Shown: positions 1-7,047 of the stretch, one piece after another
Layout: every line of letters starts with the position of its first letter
Numbering within the stretch: position 1 is the first letter of the stretch
Source of the DNA: a virus
Virus record (IMG/VR): IMGVR_UViG_3300042874_000443
Span: 1-64,000 of that record
Length of the DNA: 64,000 nt
Strand: one strand, 5' to 3'
Notes under the pieces: model-generated
What the model was told of the DNA's origin: nothing
The model's database searches: none
The model's input: the letters and a program-made list of their open reading frames with translations, nothing else
Position numbers and translations under genes: made by a program

Positions 1-202
1 CCGATCCAACAGTGCCGCCTGTGACTGCCCCGCCGATCGACATCCCACCACCGCCCGCACCCAGCTGCAGGATCGTTCCGTCGCTCTTGCGTGCGAACAG
101 CTCCGAGACCCCAAGGACGAGCTTGGAGTACTGGACGATGGCATTCGCTACGGCCGGAGGGTCCGCCGTCGAGATCGCAACGATGTTCTTGTTTACGCCC
201 AT
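1..202 (-). CDS. virion/fibre-like protein, N-terminal part (cut by window edge)
   Basis: The frame opens with ATG at 202 and runs off the left edge, leaving 67 residues. It starts MGVNKNIVAIST and becomes rich in Gly, Ala and Thr near the edge (LQLGAGGGG, then alternating G/T/V), as in the shafts of phage fibre or appendage proteins. No domain is recognisable in this piece. It diverges from the rightward small-gene run. TAAAAT lies five bases before the ATG, so the message may be leaderless. Function is inferred only from composition. Confidence 0.55.
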   Translation of the reverse strand, partial: MGVNKNIVAISTADPPAVANAIVQYSKLVLGVSELFARKSDGTILQLGAGGGGMSIGGAVTGGTVGS

Positions 203-207
203 ACACA

Positions 208-213
208 ATTTTA
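208..213 (-). promoter_or_regulatory. -10 box TAAAAT, 5 nt before ATG of the leftward gene
   Basis: On the minus strand TAAAAT is followed by five bases and then the ATG at 202, with no Shine-Dalgarno between. It resembles the TANNNT-N6-start arrangement seen at nine or more other genes in the window, one base shorter. Confidence 0.4.
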
Positions 214-225
214 GTGGAGAACCCT

Positions 226-438
226 GTGAAAGACCTCATTGAAGCCCTGACCATCCTCCTCAAGTACGGCAACCCGAGGAACCCGACGCACTGCGAGCAC
301 GACGTGTTGACCGTCTGTGGTATCGACCCCGAGAAGGTCGAAGCGGCGGACAAGAAGCGCCTCGACAAGCTCGGGTTCTTCGTGAGCGATGCAGACGGCG
401 ACCCGTGCTTTCAGTCGTTCCGTTTCGGGAGCGCGTGA
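226..438 (+). CDS. small conserved phage protein of unknown function
   Basis: This 70-residue protein starts at GTG 226, chosen because TGGAGA lies five bases upstream. Two Cys residues flank a His in the pattern HCEHDVL, followed by a second half ending DPCFQSFRFGSA. A segment with HCEHD, then PEKVEAADKKRL, then LGFF and a C-terminal SFRFGS is typical of a small protein I recall from many large phages, whose role is not known. It opens the rightward run and its TGA overlaps the next ATG. Confidence 0.75.
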   Translation: MKDLIEALTILLKYGNPRNPTHCEHDVLTVCGIDPEKVEAADKKRLDKLGFFVSDADGDPCFQSFRFGSA

Positions 439-758
439 TGGAACGCGAACCCAACATCTGGAAGGTCGTCCACAAGAAGGACGACGTCGAGACCGTCTAT
501 CTCGTGAGCGCGTTGTCGCAGCGTGATGCCGTCACGCAGGTGCTCGACGTGTTGTACGAGCGCAATTTCTTCCGCAAGGAAGACCCTGAGCGGCTCGCCA
601 ACGACCCGTTCGGCCTACTCGCCGCGGGTCAACATGGTTCGTGGACGAACACGAAGCTGATGAAGGACCACGGCATCTCGATGGGAGCTACGCTCTTCCA
701 GCCCGACCCGCCGTACAAGCTCTACACCCTCAACATGAAGACAGGAGCGATGACCTGA
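438..758 (+). CDS. hypothetical protein
   Basis: 106 residues from an ATG overlapping the previous stop (TGATG). The protein is soluble and charged, with no signal peptide, membrane segment or Cys. Its start (EPNIWKVVHKKDDVETVYLVSA) and the internal SQRDAVTQVLDVLYERNFF suggest a small alpha/beta fold. I do not recognise a family. It belongs to the tightly coupled run of small early-type genes. Confidence 0.7.
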   Translation: MEREPNIWKVVHKKDDVETVYLVSALSQRDAVTQVLDVLYERNFFRKEDPERLANDPFGLLAAGQHGSWTNTKLMKDHGISMGATLFQPDPPYKLYTLNMKTGAMT

Positions 759-1037
759 ATGAGGGTCGACCGTGTTGTGATGCACTCGTCGACGAGTGCA
801 ACGGTGTACTTGCAGCCCTCTTGGTGGGAGCGTTTGTTCGGTGCCAAGGTTCTCGTATGTGACATCGAACGGAAACGTGATGTCGACGAGGAGGGCGCGC
901 TCACGGGGCGCAGCAAACACACAGGGGAGAAGTTGGGTTGGATGCATTGGGGCTCGTTGATTCATCGAGCCCTGGAGTTTCAACCCGAGGCGTCTGAAGC
1001 CACGTCGTTGCCGGTGGCGAGGTCGTTGAAGCCATGA
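759..1037 (+). CDS. hypothetical protein
   Basis: 92 residues from an ATG directly after the upstream TGA. It contains a short hydrophobic, Trp-rich segment (QPSWWERLFGAKVLV) and a basic middle. The C-terminus overlaps the start of the first zinc-module gene by four bases (ATGA). No family recognised; the coupling suggests co-translation with its neighbours. Confidence 0.6.
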   Translation: MRVDRVVMHSSTSATVYLQPSWWERLFGAKVLVCDIERKRDVDEEGALTGRSKHTGEKLGWMHWGSLIHRALEFQPEASEATSLPVARSLKP

Positions 1038-1363
1038 CGAAGCTCCTGCCCAAGCGAAACATCTGGGCAGTTCGTGACGATGCTGGCCTCGTGCACACTG
1101 CGTCGGTCACCCGCTTCGTCGACGGGAAAGACAACATCACCGCGTTGCACGTGTCGACGGGTTGTGTGGTTCGCGTCGCTCAGATGCGAAATTCGAATGG
1201 TGAGCCGTGGACACGTTTTCAGTTGCCCAGGGTACTCATCTACGCAGCATCTGAGAGCACCAACTACGAAGATGTCGCCGTTCCTCGCTTCACGATCGTC
1301 GAGTGGGATGTTCGCGCGACGCCGACGTGCTTCGGCTGCGTGATGGCGGAGCCGTTGTCATGA
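1034..1363 (+). CDS. HCCC zinc-module protein 1
   Basis: 109 residues; first of fifteen neighbouring proteins sharing what I call the HCCC module: a His after Gly-hydrophobic-hydrophobic, an isolated Cys, and a terminal [TN]-C-x-x-C. Here the residues are GLVH (H21), C44 and TCFGC (C99, C102). One His and three Cys in this order is the ligand set of a single structural zinc. The spacing between the first Cys and the CxxC is longer here (54 residues) than in most siblings, with an insert around residues 50-95. No catalytic motif is present. Binding of zinc and any nucleic-acid or protein partner is inference. Confidence 0.8.
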   Translation: MTKLLPKRNIWAVRDDAGLVHTASVTRFVDGKDNITALHVSTGCVVRVAQMRNSNGEPWTRFQLPRVLIYAASESTNYEDVAVPRFTIVEWDVRATPTCFGCVMAEPLS

Positions 1364-1845
1364 CGCAGCGCGTGTACGTCATCTATTACGAGCATCGGCA
1401 CGGAACGGACGTTTCGGCGTACGCAACACAACAGGCCGCAAACCGCGCACGCGCTGACCTCGTGATGGACAACCTCGTCAACGAAGTCACCGACGAGAAC
1501 ATCATCACCATCATCAAGCAGTGCTACATCGAGGGCGAGTTTGACCGTTGCTACGATCTCTACAAGGAGTGCGTGGAAGACGAGAACATTACCATCGAGG
1601 AGTGCCGGCTCAATGATGCTTCCGTCGAAGGACGGTTCGTCGTCGTTGATGTTGACAGCGAGCTTGCGCACGTGGTGGCTCTATGGCCATATGCAGGCGA
1701 ACATGGTCTCACGCTCTGCCAGAAACACTTCTGTTGGTGGCGGGAGGGGATGGAGCGCTTCGGCATTTGCCCGGCGTACCTACCACATGACGTCCGCACC
1801 GTGACGTGTCTGGAGTGCATCGCCGGTGAACAAGCGCCAACGTAA
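1360..1845 (+). CDS. HCCC zinc-module protein 2, with N-terminal helical domain
   Basis: 161 residues; ATG overlaps the previous stop. Residues 1-90 form a separate domain, probably mostly helical (AANRARADLVMDNLVNEV, then an acidic stretch with Cys). The HCCC module is at the C-terminus: LAHVV (H104), LTLC (C120) and TCLEC (C150, C153). Two more Cys at 125 and 137 could offer alternative ligands. It is one of the few members in which the module is fused to something larger, so the module probably acts as an add-on. Confidence 0.8.
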   Translation: MTQRVYVIYYEHRHGTDVSAYATQQAANRARADLVMDNLVNEVTDENIITIIKQCYIEGEFDRCYDLYKECVEDENITIEECRLNDASVEGRFVVVDVDSELAHVVALWPYAGEHGLTLCQKHFCWWREGMERFGICPAYLPHDVRTVTCLECIAGEQAPT

Positions 1846-2254
1846 GAAGCGGCTCAAGAAGATCACGAACTACATGTCCGGGTTCCTCCGGGACGCGCTG
1901 AAGCACAAGATCGGTGAACAGTTGAACGCCGCGCGAATGCTCGAAGTTCAGACCATCATCGGCGACACCATCAAGGCGAAGCTCGCGCAGCCGTCGTTCG
2001 TTCATCAGATCTTGGAACCTATGCCGACGTACACGGCGCCCTTTCGTATGTGGCGCGAGCTTGGCGCAGGTCAGCTCACCCATCACGTAGGTGTGTACCC
2101 GTACATCCGTGGCGATGGTTCCACCATCTGGAAGCGCCTCTGTGATGATGCGACCGTCGACGAAACCTTCATCTTGTCCAACGACGAAGCGGTCAACTGC
2201 TTCGGATGTCTCGCCAAGGAGGACATCATCTATGCCTCCAAGACTGATCTCTGA
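1826..2254 (+). CDS. HCCC zinc-module protein 3, basic N-terminus
   Basis: 142 residues from GTG 1826, overlapping the previous gene by 20 bases. The N-terminus is very basic (NKRQRKKRLKK), which could contact nucleic acid, followed by a helical stretch to about residue 80. The C-terminal module has H86/H87, C106 in KRLCDD, and NCFGC (C125, C128). The usual Thr before the first Cys of the CxxC is Asn, as in member 10. Confidence 0.78.
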   Translation: MNKRQRKKRLKKITNYMSGFLRDALKHKIGEQLNAARMLEVQTIIGDTIKAKLAQPSFVHQILEPMPTYTAPFRMWRELGAGQLTHHVGVYPYIRGDGSTIWKRLCDDATVDETFILSNDEAVNCFGCLAKEDIIYASKTDL

Positions 2255-2447
2255 TCGCTTCCTCGACCGGCGCACGGGCATCGTGCACCTCGGCGAGAAG
2301 AACGAACGCGACATGCGTTCGGAATGGCCGTGGTTCAAGTGCGGCCTGATGACGGGCTTCACCGAAGCGACCGAGCTACCGCTCACGTGTATGGGTTGTG
2401 CGGCCGACGTGTCGATGCACGACTGGATGAAGGGTCCCCACGAGTGA
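2232..2447 (+). CDS. HCCC zinc-module protein 4
   Basis: 71 residues; ATG at 2232 lies 23 bases inside the previous gene. Nearly the whole protein is the module: GIVH (H19), FKCG (C37), TCMGC (C53, C56), with a short tail. It shows the minimal size of a free-standing module in this array. Confidence 0.75.
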   Translation: MPPRLISDRFLDRRTGIVHLGEKNERDMRSEWPWFKCGLMTGFTEATELPLTCMGCAADVSMHDWMKGPHE

Positions 2448-2647
2448 GTGAACAACACGTCGACTGGGCCGAGGTCAAGCTAGCCCGATACGGATATGTC
2501 ACTGGACACGATGGGTTACTCCATCGCGCCAAGCATGACGGTACCACTGCATGTGGTATGGGCCGGTCCCAGAATCCGACGTATCACGACGCGGGCCCTG
2601 CCACATGTCTCCGTTGCCTGGCAAGCAGACCGTGGGGTGATTTCTAG
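2444..2647 (+). CDS. HCCC zinc-module protein 5
   Basis: 67 residues starting at GTG 2444 (GTGA overlap with the preceding stop). Module residues are GLLH (H27), TACG (C37) and TCLRC (C55, C58). The H-to-C spacing of ten is the shortest in the array. The part from H27 onward resembles the small H..CG..TCxRCL zinc proteins I recall from phages of GC-rich hosts. Confidence 0.75.
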   Translation: MSEQHVDWAEVKLARYGYVTGHDGLLHRAKHDGTTACGMGRSQNPTYHDAGPATCLRCLASRPWGDF

Positions 2648-2674
2648 GGCTCTGTTTATCGTATCAACGTAGCC

Positions 2675-2690
2675 CTTGACGGAGGTCAAG
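2675..2690 (+). promoter_or_regulatory. hairpin presenting the GGAG ribosome binding site in its loop
   Basis: CTTGAC (2675-2680) pairs perfectly with GTCAAG (2685-2690), leaving GGAG as the loop; GGAGG is the only good Shine-Dalgarno before the following HTH gene. Such an arrangement can be bound by a protein or antisense RNA to block translation. It is five bases from ATG 2695 but 20 from ATG 2711. Confidence 0.5.
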
Positions 2691-2710
2691 CACTATGACA
2701 AAAAAAGCGC

Positions 2711-2968
2711 ATGTCCAAGAACAACGGAAAGACTGCGAAGGCTCCGTACCCGTACGAGTCGTTCGTGAAGAACTGGCAGAAGAGCGCGAACATCGCGGAG
2801 GTCGTCGCTGCAACGGGCCTGTCGCGCAACACGGTGTCGGCGATGTCGACCCGCCTCCGCAAGGAGGGCGTCAAGCTCAAGATGATGCCGCGTCGTACAG
2901 CACGTCCGATCGACGTGAACGTGCTGAACAAGATCGCGAAGGACGCGGCTCCGTCGAAGAGCGCGTAG
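2711..2968 (+). CDS. small helix-turn-helix DNA-binding protein
   Basis: 85 residues with a helix-turn-helix around residues 24-52: NIAEVVAATGLSRNTVSAMSTRLRK, where EVVAATG is helix 2, LS the turn and the Ser/Thr-rich stretch the recognition helix. Basic tails flank it. This small type, with a Trp before the HTH and RLRKEGVKLK after it, is common in phages and likely a regulator of phage or host promoters. The start is uncertain: ATG 2711 has no nearby Shine-Dalgarno. The ATG at 2695 does, but it is out of frame because of an A7 run. Confidence 0.8.
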   Translation: MSKNNGKTAKAPYPYESFVKNWQKSANIAEVVAATGLSRNTVSAMSTRLRKEGVKLKMMPRRTARPIDVNVLNKIAKDAAPSKSA

Positions 2969-2991
2969 AGCGCCTAGGGCACGTCAGCTAC

Positions 2992-3180
2992 GTGGGCGAC
3001 CACGTGTGCTTCGTACGAGATGAAGGCGGGGTCGTTCACATCGAACGGCCCCGTCATCATTTGCCCATCTGCCACGAGAACCGGCTCACCACAGGCTGGG
3101 ACGTCGTGTATCCCTGGCGCGACGCGTTCCCCACGTGCATGGAGTGCATCGTGATGGCGCCGGAGTACTACAACCTGTGA
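2992..3180 (+). CDS. HCCC zinc-module protein 6
   Basis: 62 residues if GTG 2992 is the start; the frame is open further upstream but only in the shadow of the HTH gene. Module: GVVH (H16), LPICH (C27) and TCMEC (C49, C52). It ends in a short aromatic tail (PEYYNL) whose TGA overlaps the next GTG. The start is the weak point. Confidence 0.7.
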   Translation: MGDHVCFVRDEGGVVHIERPRHHLPICHENRLTTGWDVVYPWRDAFPTCMECIVMAPEYYNL

Positions 3181-3359
3181 TCGTCGACTTCGACACCTAC
3201 CGTGTTGACGCGCGCGGGCTGGTTCACGGCGCGCATTACGGCAAAGGCTTCGACAGCAACATCTACCTGTGGTGCGGCCTCGAAGGCGGCAACGAGATGG
3301 ACCCCGCAGACGAGGACATGCTCACATGTTTGCTGTGCATCGGAAAGCGAGGTGAGTGA
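3177..3359 (+). CDS. HCCC zinc-module protein 7
   Basis: 60 residues from GTG 3177 (GTGA overlap). This is the most compact member: GLVH (H17), WCG (C33), TCLLC (C51, C54), and only five residues after it. The 16/18/3 residue spacing can serve as the reference for the family. Acidic overall. Confidence 0.75.
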   Translation: MIVDFDTYRVDARGLVHGAHYGKGFDSNIYLWCGLEGGNEMDPADEDMLTCLLCIGKRGE

Positions 3360-3928
3360 TGGGTGACATTGTTTGCTGTCCGCTTCAAGGCAACGACGGC
3401 GAGGGTCCCTCGTGCCACGCGCAGACGGTTCGCACTGCCCGTAAGGAGCACGTGTGCAGTGAGTGCGGTGAGACCATCACCAAAGGCACGAAGTACGATT
3501 ACTCGAGCGGTATCTGGGACGGTCGTGCCGAGTCGTACAAGACGTGCCTCCTGTGCGTCGAGATTCGCGATCACTTTGCGTGTGAGGGCTGGATCTACGA
3601 ACAGCTCTGGGGCGACCTGCAGGAGAACTTCTTCCCGGATATGAAGTGCGGCGGCCAATGCATGACCGGGCTGTCCCCCGATGCGAAGAGAAAGCTGATC
3701 GACGCTCGGATGGAATGGTATTTCGATCAGGACGAGATCAACGACGATGCGTGGGAGGACTGGCCCAAGAACAAGGACGTTCAACGCCCACGTTACGAGA
3801 AGCCTGTCGTCGAGGAGAAGGACGACTACTACAGCCTGCCCGAGGTCTACTGGCCGGAGCGCCTGAAGCAGGAAGAGATGATGCGGAAGTACTACGAGGA
3901 AGAGGAGAAGAAGAACAATGGCCGTTGA
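3359..3928 (+). CDS. phage zinc-ribbon protein with acidic C-terminus
   Basis: 189 residues; ATG 3359 overlaps the preceding TGA. A zinc ribbon spans about residues 31-65: CSECGETITKGTKYDY, then WDGRAESYKTCLLC. This C-x2-C...C-x2-C pattern with G-x-K/R-Y between is a widespread small phage domain of unknown role. The second half (residues 110-189) is highly acidic and Tyr-rich with EEEEKKN at the end, probably helical or disordered. It is a different zinc fold from the HCCC module around it, although its KTCLLC resembles the module's last motif. Confidence 0.75.
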   Translation: MGDIVCCPLQGNDGEGPSCHAQTVRTARKEHVCSECGETITKGTKYDYSSGIWDGRAESYKTCLLCVEIRDHFACEGWIYEQLWGDLQENFFPDMKCGGQCMTGLSPDAKRKLIDARMEWYFDQDEINDDAWEDWPKNKDVQRPRYEKPVVEEKDDYYSLPEVYWPERLKQEEMMRKYYEEEEKKNNGR

Positions 3929-4196
3929 TCCAAACCATCAAGTCGTCGCCGTGCGTCCTGAGTACTGCAACGGCGCAGGTCCCGCACGCAAGCACACCGT
4001 GTTCGTGCGGCTCGGTGATGGCAGCGACGTGACGGCGGAAGACCTCATCGCGCTCATTGAGGCGGGCGCGGCCTACCACATGATTCCGCCCGAGGGCGCA
4101 CCGGCTTACGAGGCGCACCTTGCGTCTGGCGGACTCCCTCTTATCTTGCAGGTACGCGTGTGCGACCTGTGCTTCAAGAAGGTTCTGTTCGCATGA
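3918..4196 (+). CDS. hypothetical protein, possibly DUF3892-like, with C-terminal CxxC
   Basis: 92 residues. The middle (VFVRLGDGSDVTAEDLIALIEAG) reads like small proteins in which a strand pair is followed by a helix beginning T-x-E-x-[LV]-I; DUF3892 is one such family, but the match is tentative. It ends with VCDLCFKK, a lone CxxC. The gene overlaps both neighbours. Confidence 0.6.
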   Translation: MAVDPNHQVVAVRPEYCNGAGPARKHTVFVRLGDGSDVTAEDLIALIEAGAAYHMIPPEGAPAYEAHLASGGLPLILQVRVCDLCFKKVLFA

Positions 4197-4465
4197 AGAG
4201 CGTCGACTACGTCTTCGACCCGCCGCTGTTCCTCATCATCCTGGGTTCAGCTCTCACGTATCTCTGCATCGGCGGGTTCACGTGGGGACTGACACCAGAA
4301 CGCTGGAACAACCCCTACAACTTCCCGGCGAAGCACGTCACCAGCATTTTCTGGCCGGCGACGCTCGCGGGCTACATCATCTATCGCATCGCGACGTTCG
4401 GTCCTCGTCTCATCAAGACGCTGCGTGAACGCAACAAGATCCCTCGAGCGGAGATCCACCAATGA
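4193..4465 (+). CDS. small membrane protein with two transmembrane helices
   Basis: 90 residues. Two hydrophobic segments are visible: about residues 8-31 (PPLFLIILGSALTYLCIGGF) and 52-70 (IFWPATLAGYIIYRIATF). The C-terminus is basic (RERNKIPRAE), suggesting it faces the cytoplasm. No holin or transporter signature. It is followed by two more genes with an N-terminal membrane segment, so three envelope proteins are encoded in a row. Confidence 0.7.
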   Translation: MKSVDYVFDPPLFLIILGSALTYLCIGGFTWGLTPERWNNPYNFPAKHVTSIFWPATLAGYIIYRIATFGPRLIKTLRERNKIPRAEIHQ

Positions 4466-4809
4466 GCGATGACGTCGACGAGTACATCAAGAAGAACCGC
4501 CGACGCAACGCTCGTTGGAAGACGGTCGGCTCTGTCGCTTCCACGACGGGCATTCTCCTCTGCGTCGCCGCGTTCCTCTTCGTGCAGTGCAACGGTTGCA
4601 AGGTCGGCGACGACCGCGCGATCGAAGCCGTCGAAGCCGCGGGCATGAAGAACGTCAAGCTCGGCGGCATGGACGCGTGGGCGTGTGGTGAGAGCGAGGG
4701 CTCGCGTCACTTCACCGCAACGAACCCACTTGGTGCCCAGGTCGAGGGCACGGTGTGTTGCGGCCTTACCGGCTGCGGTAAGGGCTGCACGATCCGCTGG
4801 GGTCGATGA
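4462..4809 (+). CDS. membrane-anchored Cys-rich phage protein
   Basis: 115 residues. A basic N-terminus (residues 8-20) is followed by a single transmembrane helix at about 22-44. The rest, likely outside the cytoplasm, carries Cys residues in ACGESEG, TVCCG and GCGKGCTIRW. The C-terminal half (ATNP, then GTVCCG, then a Cys before TIRW) matches a small protein I recall from many phages, often with KGCTIRF at the end; function unknown. ATGA overlaps on both sides. Confidence 0.7.
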   Translation: MSDDVDEYIKKNRRRNARWKTVGSVASTTGILLCVAAFLFVQCNGCKVGDDRAIEAVEAAGMKNVKLGGMDAWACGESEGSRHFTATNPLGAQVEGTVCCGLTGCGKGCTIRWGR

Positions 4810-5336
4810 CCTGGTGGCTCGTACCTGCGGGCCTCCTCGCGGGCGGATTCCTCTGGTTGTTGTTGCGGCGGATGCTCTTCGAAGACGACATCGCGACGAA
4901 GCACGTCAAGGAAGCGCATGCCCGCGCAGCGTTCTCGATCACCTGTGCCGAGCGAGAGATTCTCGAGGAGGATCTCAAGCGACAGCCCTATCCGCCGCCC
5001 CCGATGAAACCCGGCGAGTCGCCGTGGGATTGGACGCGCCGAGCCGCGGACGCGGGCTACATCAAGCTCAAGCCCTGGGAGCCGCCGTGGGGGTACCTTC
5101 GTATGCGTGAAGAAACTAAGAACGGCGTCGACATCACAATCAGCGTCAAGCTCTGGACCACGAACATCGAAGGCGTCCTCCATCGCGTGGGGCGTCTCCC
5201 TGTCGTGAGTGGTTCGTCGACGCCGGTGCTGCTCTGCGATACAACCACACGCGTGACGACACCGATCGTCGAGTACGATCGGGAGCGTTGCCCTCTCATC
5301 ACGTGCCTTCGTTGCATCGTGAACATAAAGGACTAG
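4806..5336 (+). CDS. HCCC zinc-module protein 8, membrane-anchored
   Basis: 176 residues with an N-terminal transmembrane helix at about 3-22 (WWLVPAGLLAGGFLWLLL) and a Pro-rich spacer (YPPPPMKP). The module is at the C-terminus: GVLH (H126), VLLCD (C144) and TCLRC (C167, C170), with an extra Cys at 162. The basic residues after the helix suggest the module faces the cytoplasm. It is the only member with a clear membrane anchor, so at least one module would act at the membrane. Confidence 0.78.
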   Translation: MTWWLVPAGLLAGGFLWLLLRRMLFEDDIATKHVKEAHARAAFSITCAEREILEEDLKRQPYPPPPMKPGESPWDWTRRAADAGYIKLKPWEPPWGYLRMREETKNGVDITISVKLWTTNIEGVLHRVGRLPVVSGSSTPVLLCDTTTRVTTPIVEYDRERCPLITCLRCIVNIKD

Positions 5337-5630
5337 ATGACCGACGAGCAGAAAGGCGTCCAAGCGTGCATCGACATCGTCAAGCGACGTCAGCAGTACT
5401 ACGAAAGCTACCGCTGCAACTGCAATCGTATCGCCCAGCTCGATGGTCATGCCGTCGGTTGTCGCGCTGAGATGATGGAGACGAAGCCTGCGACGTTCGC
5501 CACGCTCGACGACATCCTCGTTCATCTCGAGGCGCACCTTGGGCGACTGCAGAATCCTGCGCCACCGCCACGCACGTCGGCGTGCGGCTGCATCAACGGC
5601 TGCAAGGCTTGGGACTGCCAGAACCTGTGA
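5337..5630 (+). CDS. Cys-rich hypothetical protein
   Basis: 97 residues starting directly after the upstream stop. The Cys residues lie in two groups, YRCNCNRI near residue 27 and ACGCINGCKAWDC at the end, with a helical middle (TLDDILVHLEAHLGRL). Two CxC pairs suggest metal binding, but the HCCC order is absent. No family recognised. Confidence 0.6.
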   Translation: MTDEQKGVQACIDIVKRRQQYYESYRCNCNRIAQLDGHAVGCRAEMMETKPATFATLDDILVHLEAHLGRLQNPAPPPRTSACGCINGCKAWDCQNL

Positions 5631-5818
5631 ATTCGTCGCCTCGACGTGGTGACTGGACCGTCGTTGACGGCGCCGGCGTCGTTCACATCGTGAACTTTCC
5701 TGGACGCAGCGCCATGGCGTACAAGACTTGGTGCGGTCGTTCCTTCGGGAGCGACGAGATCCAGGCCGGCACTCGCATTCCTACGTGTCTCGAATGCATC
5801 TCCTGGGAGAACCGATGA
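5627..5818 (+). CDS. HCCC zinc-module protein 9
   Basis: 63 residues from GTG 5627 (GTGA overlap). Minimal module: GVVH (H20), TWCG (C36), TCLEC (C54, C57). Spacing is almost the same as in member 7, and the ends are only a few residues long. Confidence 0.75.
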   Translation: MNSSPRRGDWTVVDGAGVVHIVNFPGRSAMAYKTWCGRSFGSDEIQAGTRIPTCLECISWENR

Positions 5819-6066
5819 GCGCAATCGAAGACAAGGCTGCCCAGTGGCAGCCACCACTTCTCCTGCCCTCCGCCTTCCGGTGGAGGGATATCGCCACGCA
5901 GCTCGTACATCACGGCGCCGTGGTTCAACGCAGTGACGGGCGTGTGCTGGGCTACACCATCCTCTGTACCGAAACACTCGGCTTCCAGTGGAAGGAGCCT
6001 CCCCCCGATGAGGACGCGATGATCAACTGCCTTCAGTGCTTGGGTGCACGGGAGCAAGACGAATGA
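5815..6066 (+). CDS. HCCC zinc-module protein 10
   Basis: 83 residues. A Pro-rich N-terminal extension (residues 10-19) precedes QLVHH (H32/H33), TILC (C51) and NCLQC (C72, C75). The Thr before the CxxC is Asn here, as in member 3. ATGA overlaps connect it to both neighbours. Confidence 0.72.
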   Translation: MSAIEDKAAQWQPPLLLPSAFRWRDIATQLVHHGAVVQRSDGRVLGYTILCTETLGFQWKEPPPDEDAMINCLQCLGAREQDE

Positions 6067-6593
6067 CTCGTCCCCTTGGACGTGATCGTTGGAGCTTCTT
6101 GCACAATGCTGACCATGGTGACCAGCTCATTCACAGTGTGCTTGCGATGTACGACCCAACGTACAAGCAGCGTGGCGAGATGATCGTGCCTGTTCTTGGC
6201 ATCACTGAGTGTGGCATCTACGTCAAGCTTTTGAATGACACCACAGCGGTTGCTGAGCAGGGCGTCTACCTGGACGACAAACACACGGTGACGTGTATGC
6301 GTTGTGCGTCTGGCGTCTGCCACGACGGTATCAGCTTTCGGCAGGCTCAGAAGGAAGCGTTGTTCGGCGAACGCTACGGGCGCAAGTCGTACAATCATCC
6401 TGTGCAATCGAGTGCCGCAATGATACGCGGACACCAAGCTCATCGTACGTTGATCGACGAGGTTCAGAACATCGACTACGCCACGCTCGAGAAGCAGTGC
6501 GCGGAAGTCTACAAGAGGCTCATGGAATCGTACAAGATCCCATCAGAGTGGTGGATGGCTGCAGCGCTGGCCAAGCTGCCCGACCCGGTATGA
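6063..6593 (+). CDS. HCCC zinc-module protein 11, with C-terminal helical domain
   Basis: 176 residues. Here the module is N-terminal: QLIH (H24), ITECG (C50) and TCMRC (C78, C81), followed at once by another Cys and His (GVCHDG). Residues 95-176 form a helical extension (DEVQNIDYATLEKQCAEVY, then EWWMAAALAK). This domain order, opposite to members 2, 3 and 8, shows that the module is portable. Confidence 0.75.
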   Translation: MTRPLGRDRWSFLHNADHGDQLIHSVLAMYDPTYKQRGEMIVPVLGITECGIYVKLLNDTTAVAEQGVYLDDKHTVTCMRCASGVCHDGISFRQAQKEALFGERYGRKSYNHPVQSSAAMIRGHQAHRTLIDEVQNIDYATLEKQCAEVYKRLMESYKIPSEWWMAAALAKLPDPV

Positions 6594-6838
6594 CGTTGTA
6601 CAGCCGTGAGAACATGTTGTGGCTCTGGCTCGATCCGCTACGAAAACTCAAGCACCATGTCGTCAAGATGGTCTATGGAACGCCGCAAGGCGTTGACGTC
6701 GTTGAGTACGAGACGTACTGCAAGCACGCCGTGACTGTCGACGATGTCAACCCCCAGACCAAGGTGACGGGAGAGCCAACGTGCCTGCGTTGTATCGTTG
6801 CTGTGCCTCTTGATGACGTGTTACCTACCGAGGAGTGA
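6590..6838 (+). CDS. HCCC zinc-module protein 12
   Basis: 82 residues. The His motif is diverged (KLKHHVVK, H22/H23), then YCK (C44) and TCLRC (C65, C68). The tail is acidic (LPTEE). The start at ATG 6590 overlaps the preceding TGA by four bases. Confidence 0.72.
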   Translation: MTLYSRENMLWLWLDPLRKLKHHVVKMVYGTPQGVDVVEYETYCKHAVTVDDVNPQTKVTGEPTCLRCIVAVPLDDVLPTEE

Positions 6839-7047
6839 ACGCATGGAACAACGGCAAGCCCCTTGGCGTGCCCTTCTTCGGCAACAAGGGCAGCGCGCGG
6901 GAATTCGCCAAGAAGGGCGACAAGGCCAAGCGGCTCGCCATGATCAAACGGCGCCATCGCGTTTGGTTGCGTCAGCAGGCGGAGGACACCGTGCCGCTCG
7001 AGGACGAAAGCGCGGGTGGCGGTTCCGACGAGGTGTGGTTCGACTAG
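6835..7047 (+). CDS. basic hypothetical protein
   Basis: 70 residues from GTG 6835. The N-terminal 45 residues are strongly basic (REFAKKGDKAKRLAMIKRRHRVW) and the last 20 acidic, so it may bind nucleic acid. No Cys and no known family. It interrupts the series of zinc-module genes. Confidence 0.6.
   Translation: MNAWNNGKPLGVPFFGNKGSAREFAKKGDKAKRLAMIKRRHRVWLRQQAEDTVPLEDESAGGGSDEVWFD

Noticed and set aside
2695-3180. 161-residue frame that begins at the good ATG/GGAGG and continues into zinc-module protein 6
   Set aside because: Between 2711 and 2968 it is the out-of-frame shadow of the HTH gene, with Arg/Gly/Gln-rich composition and no domain. Only its last part (from 2992) matches the module.
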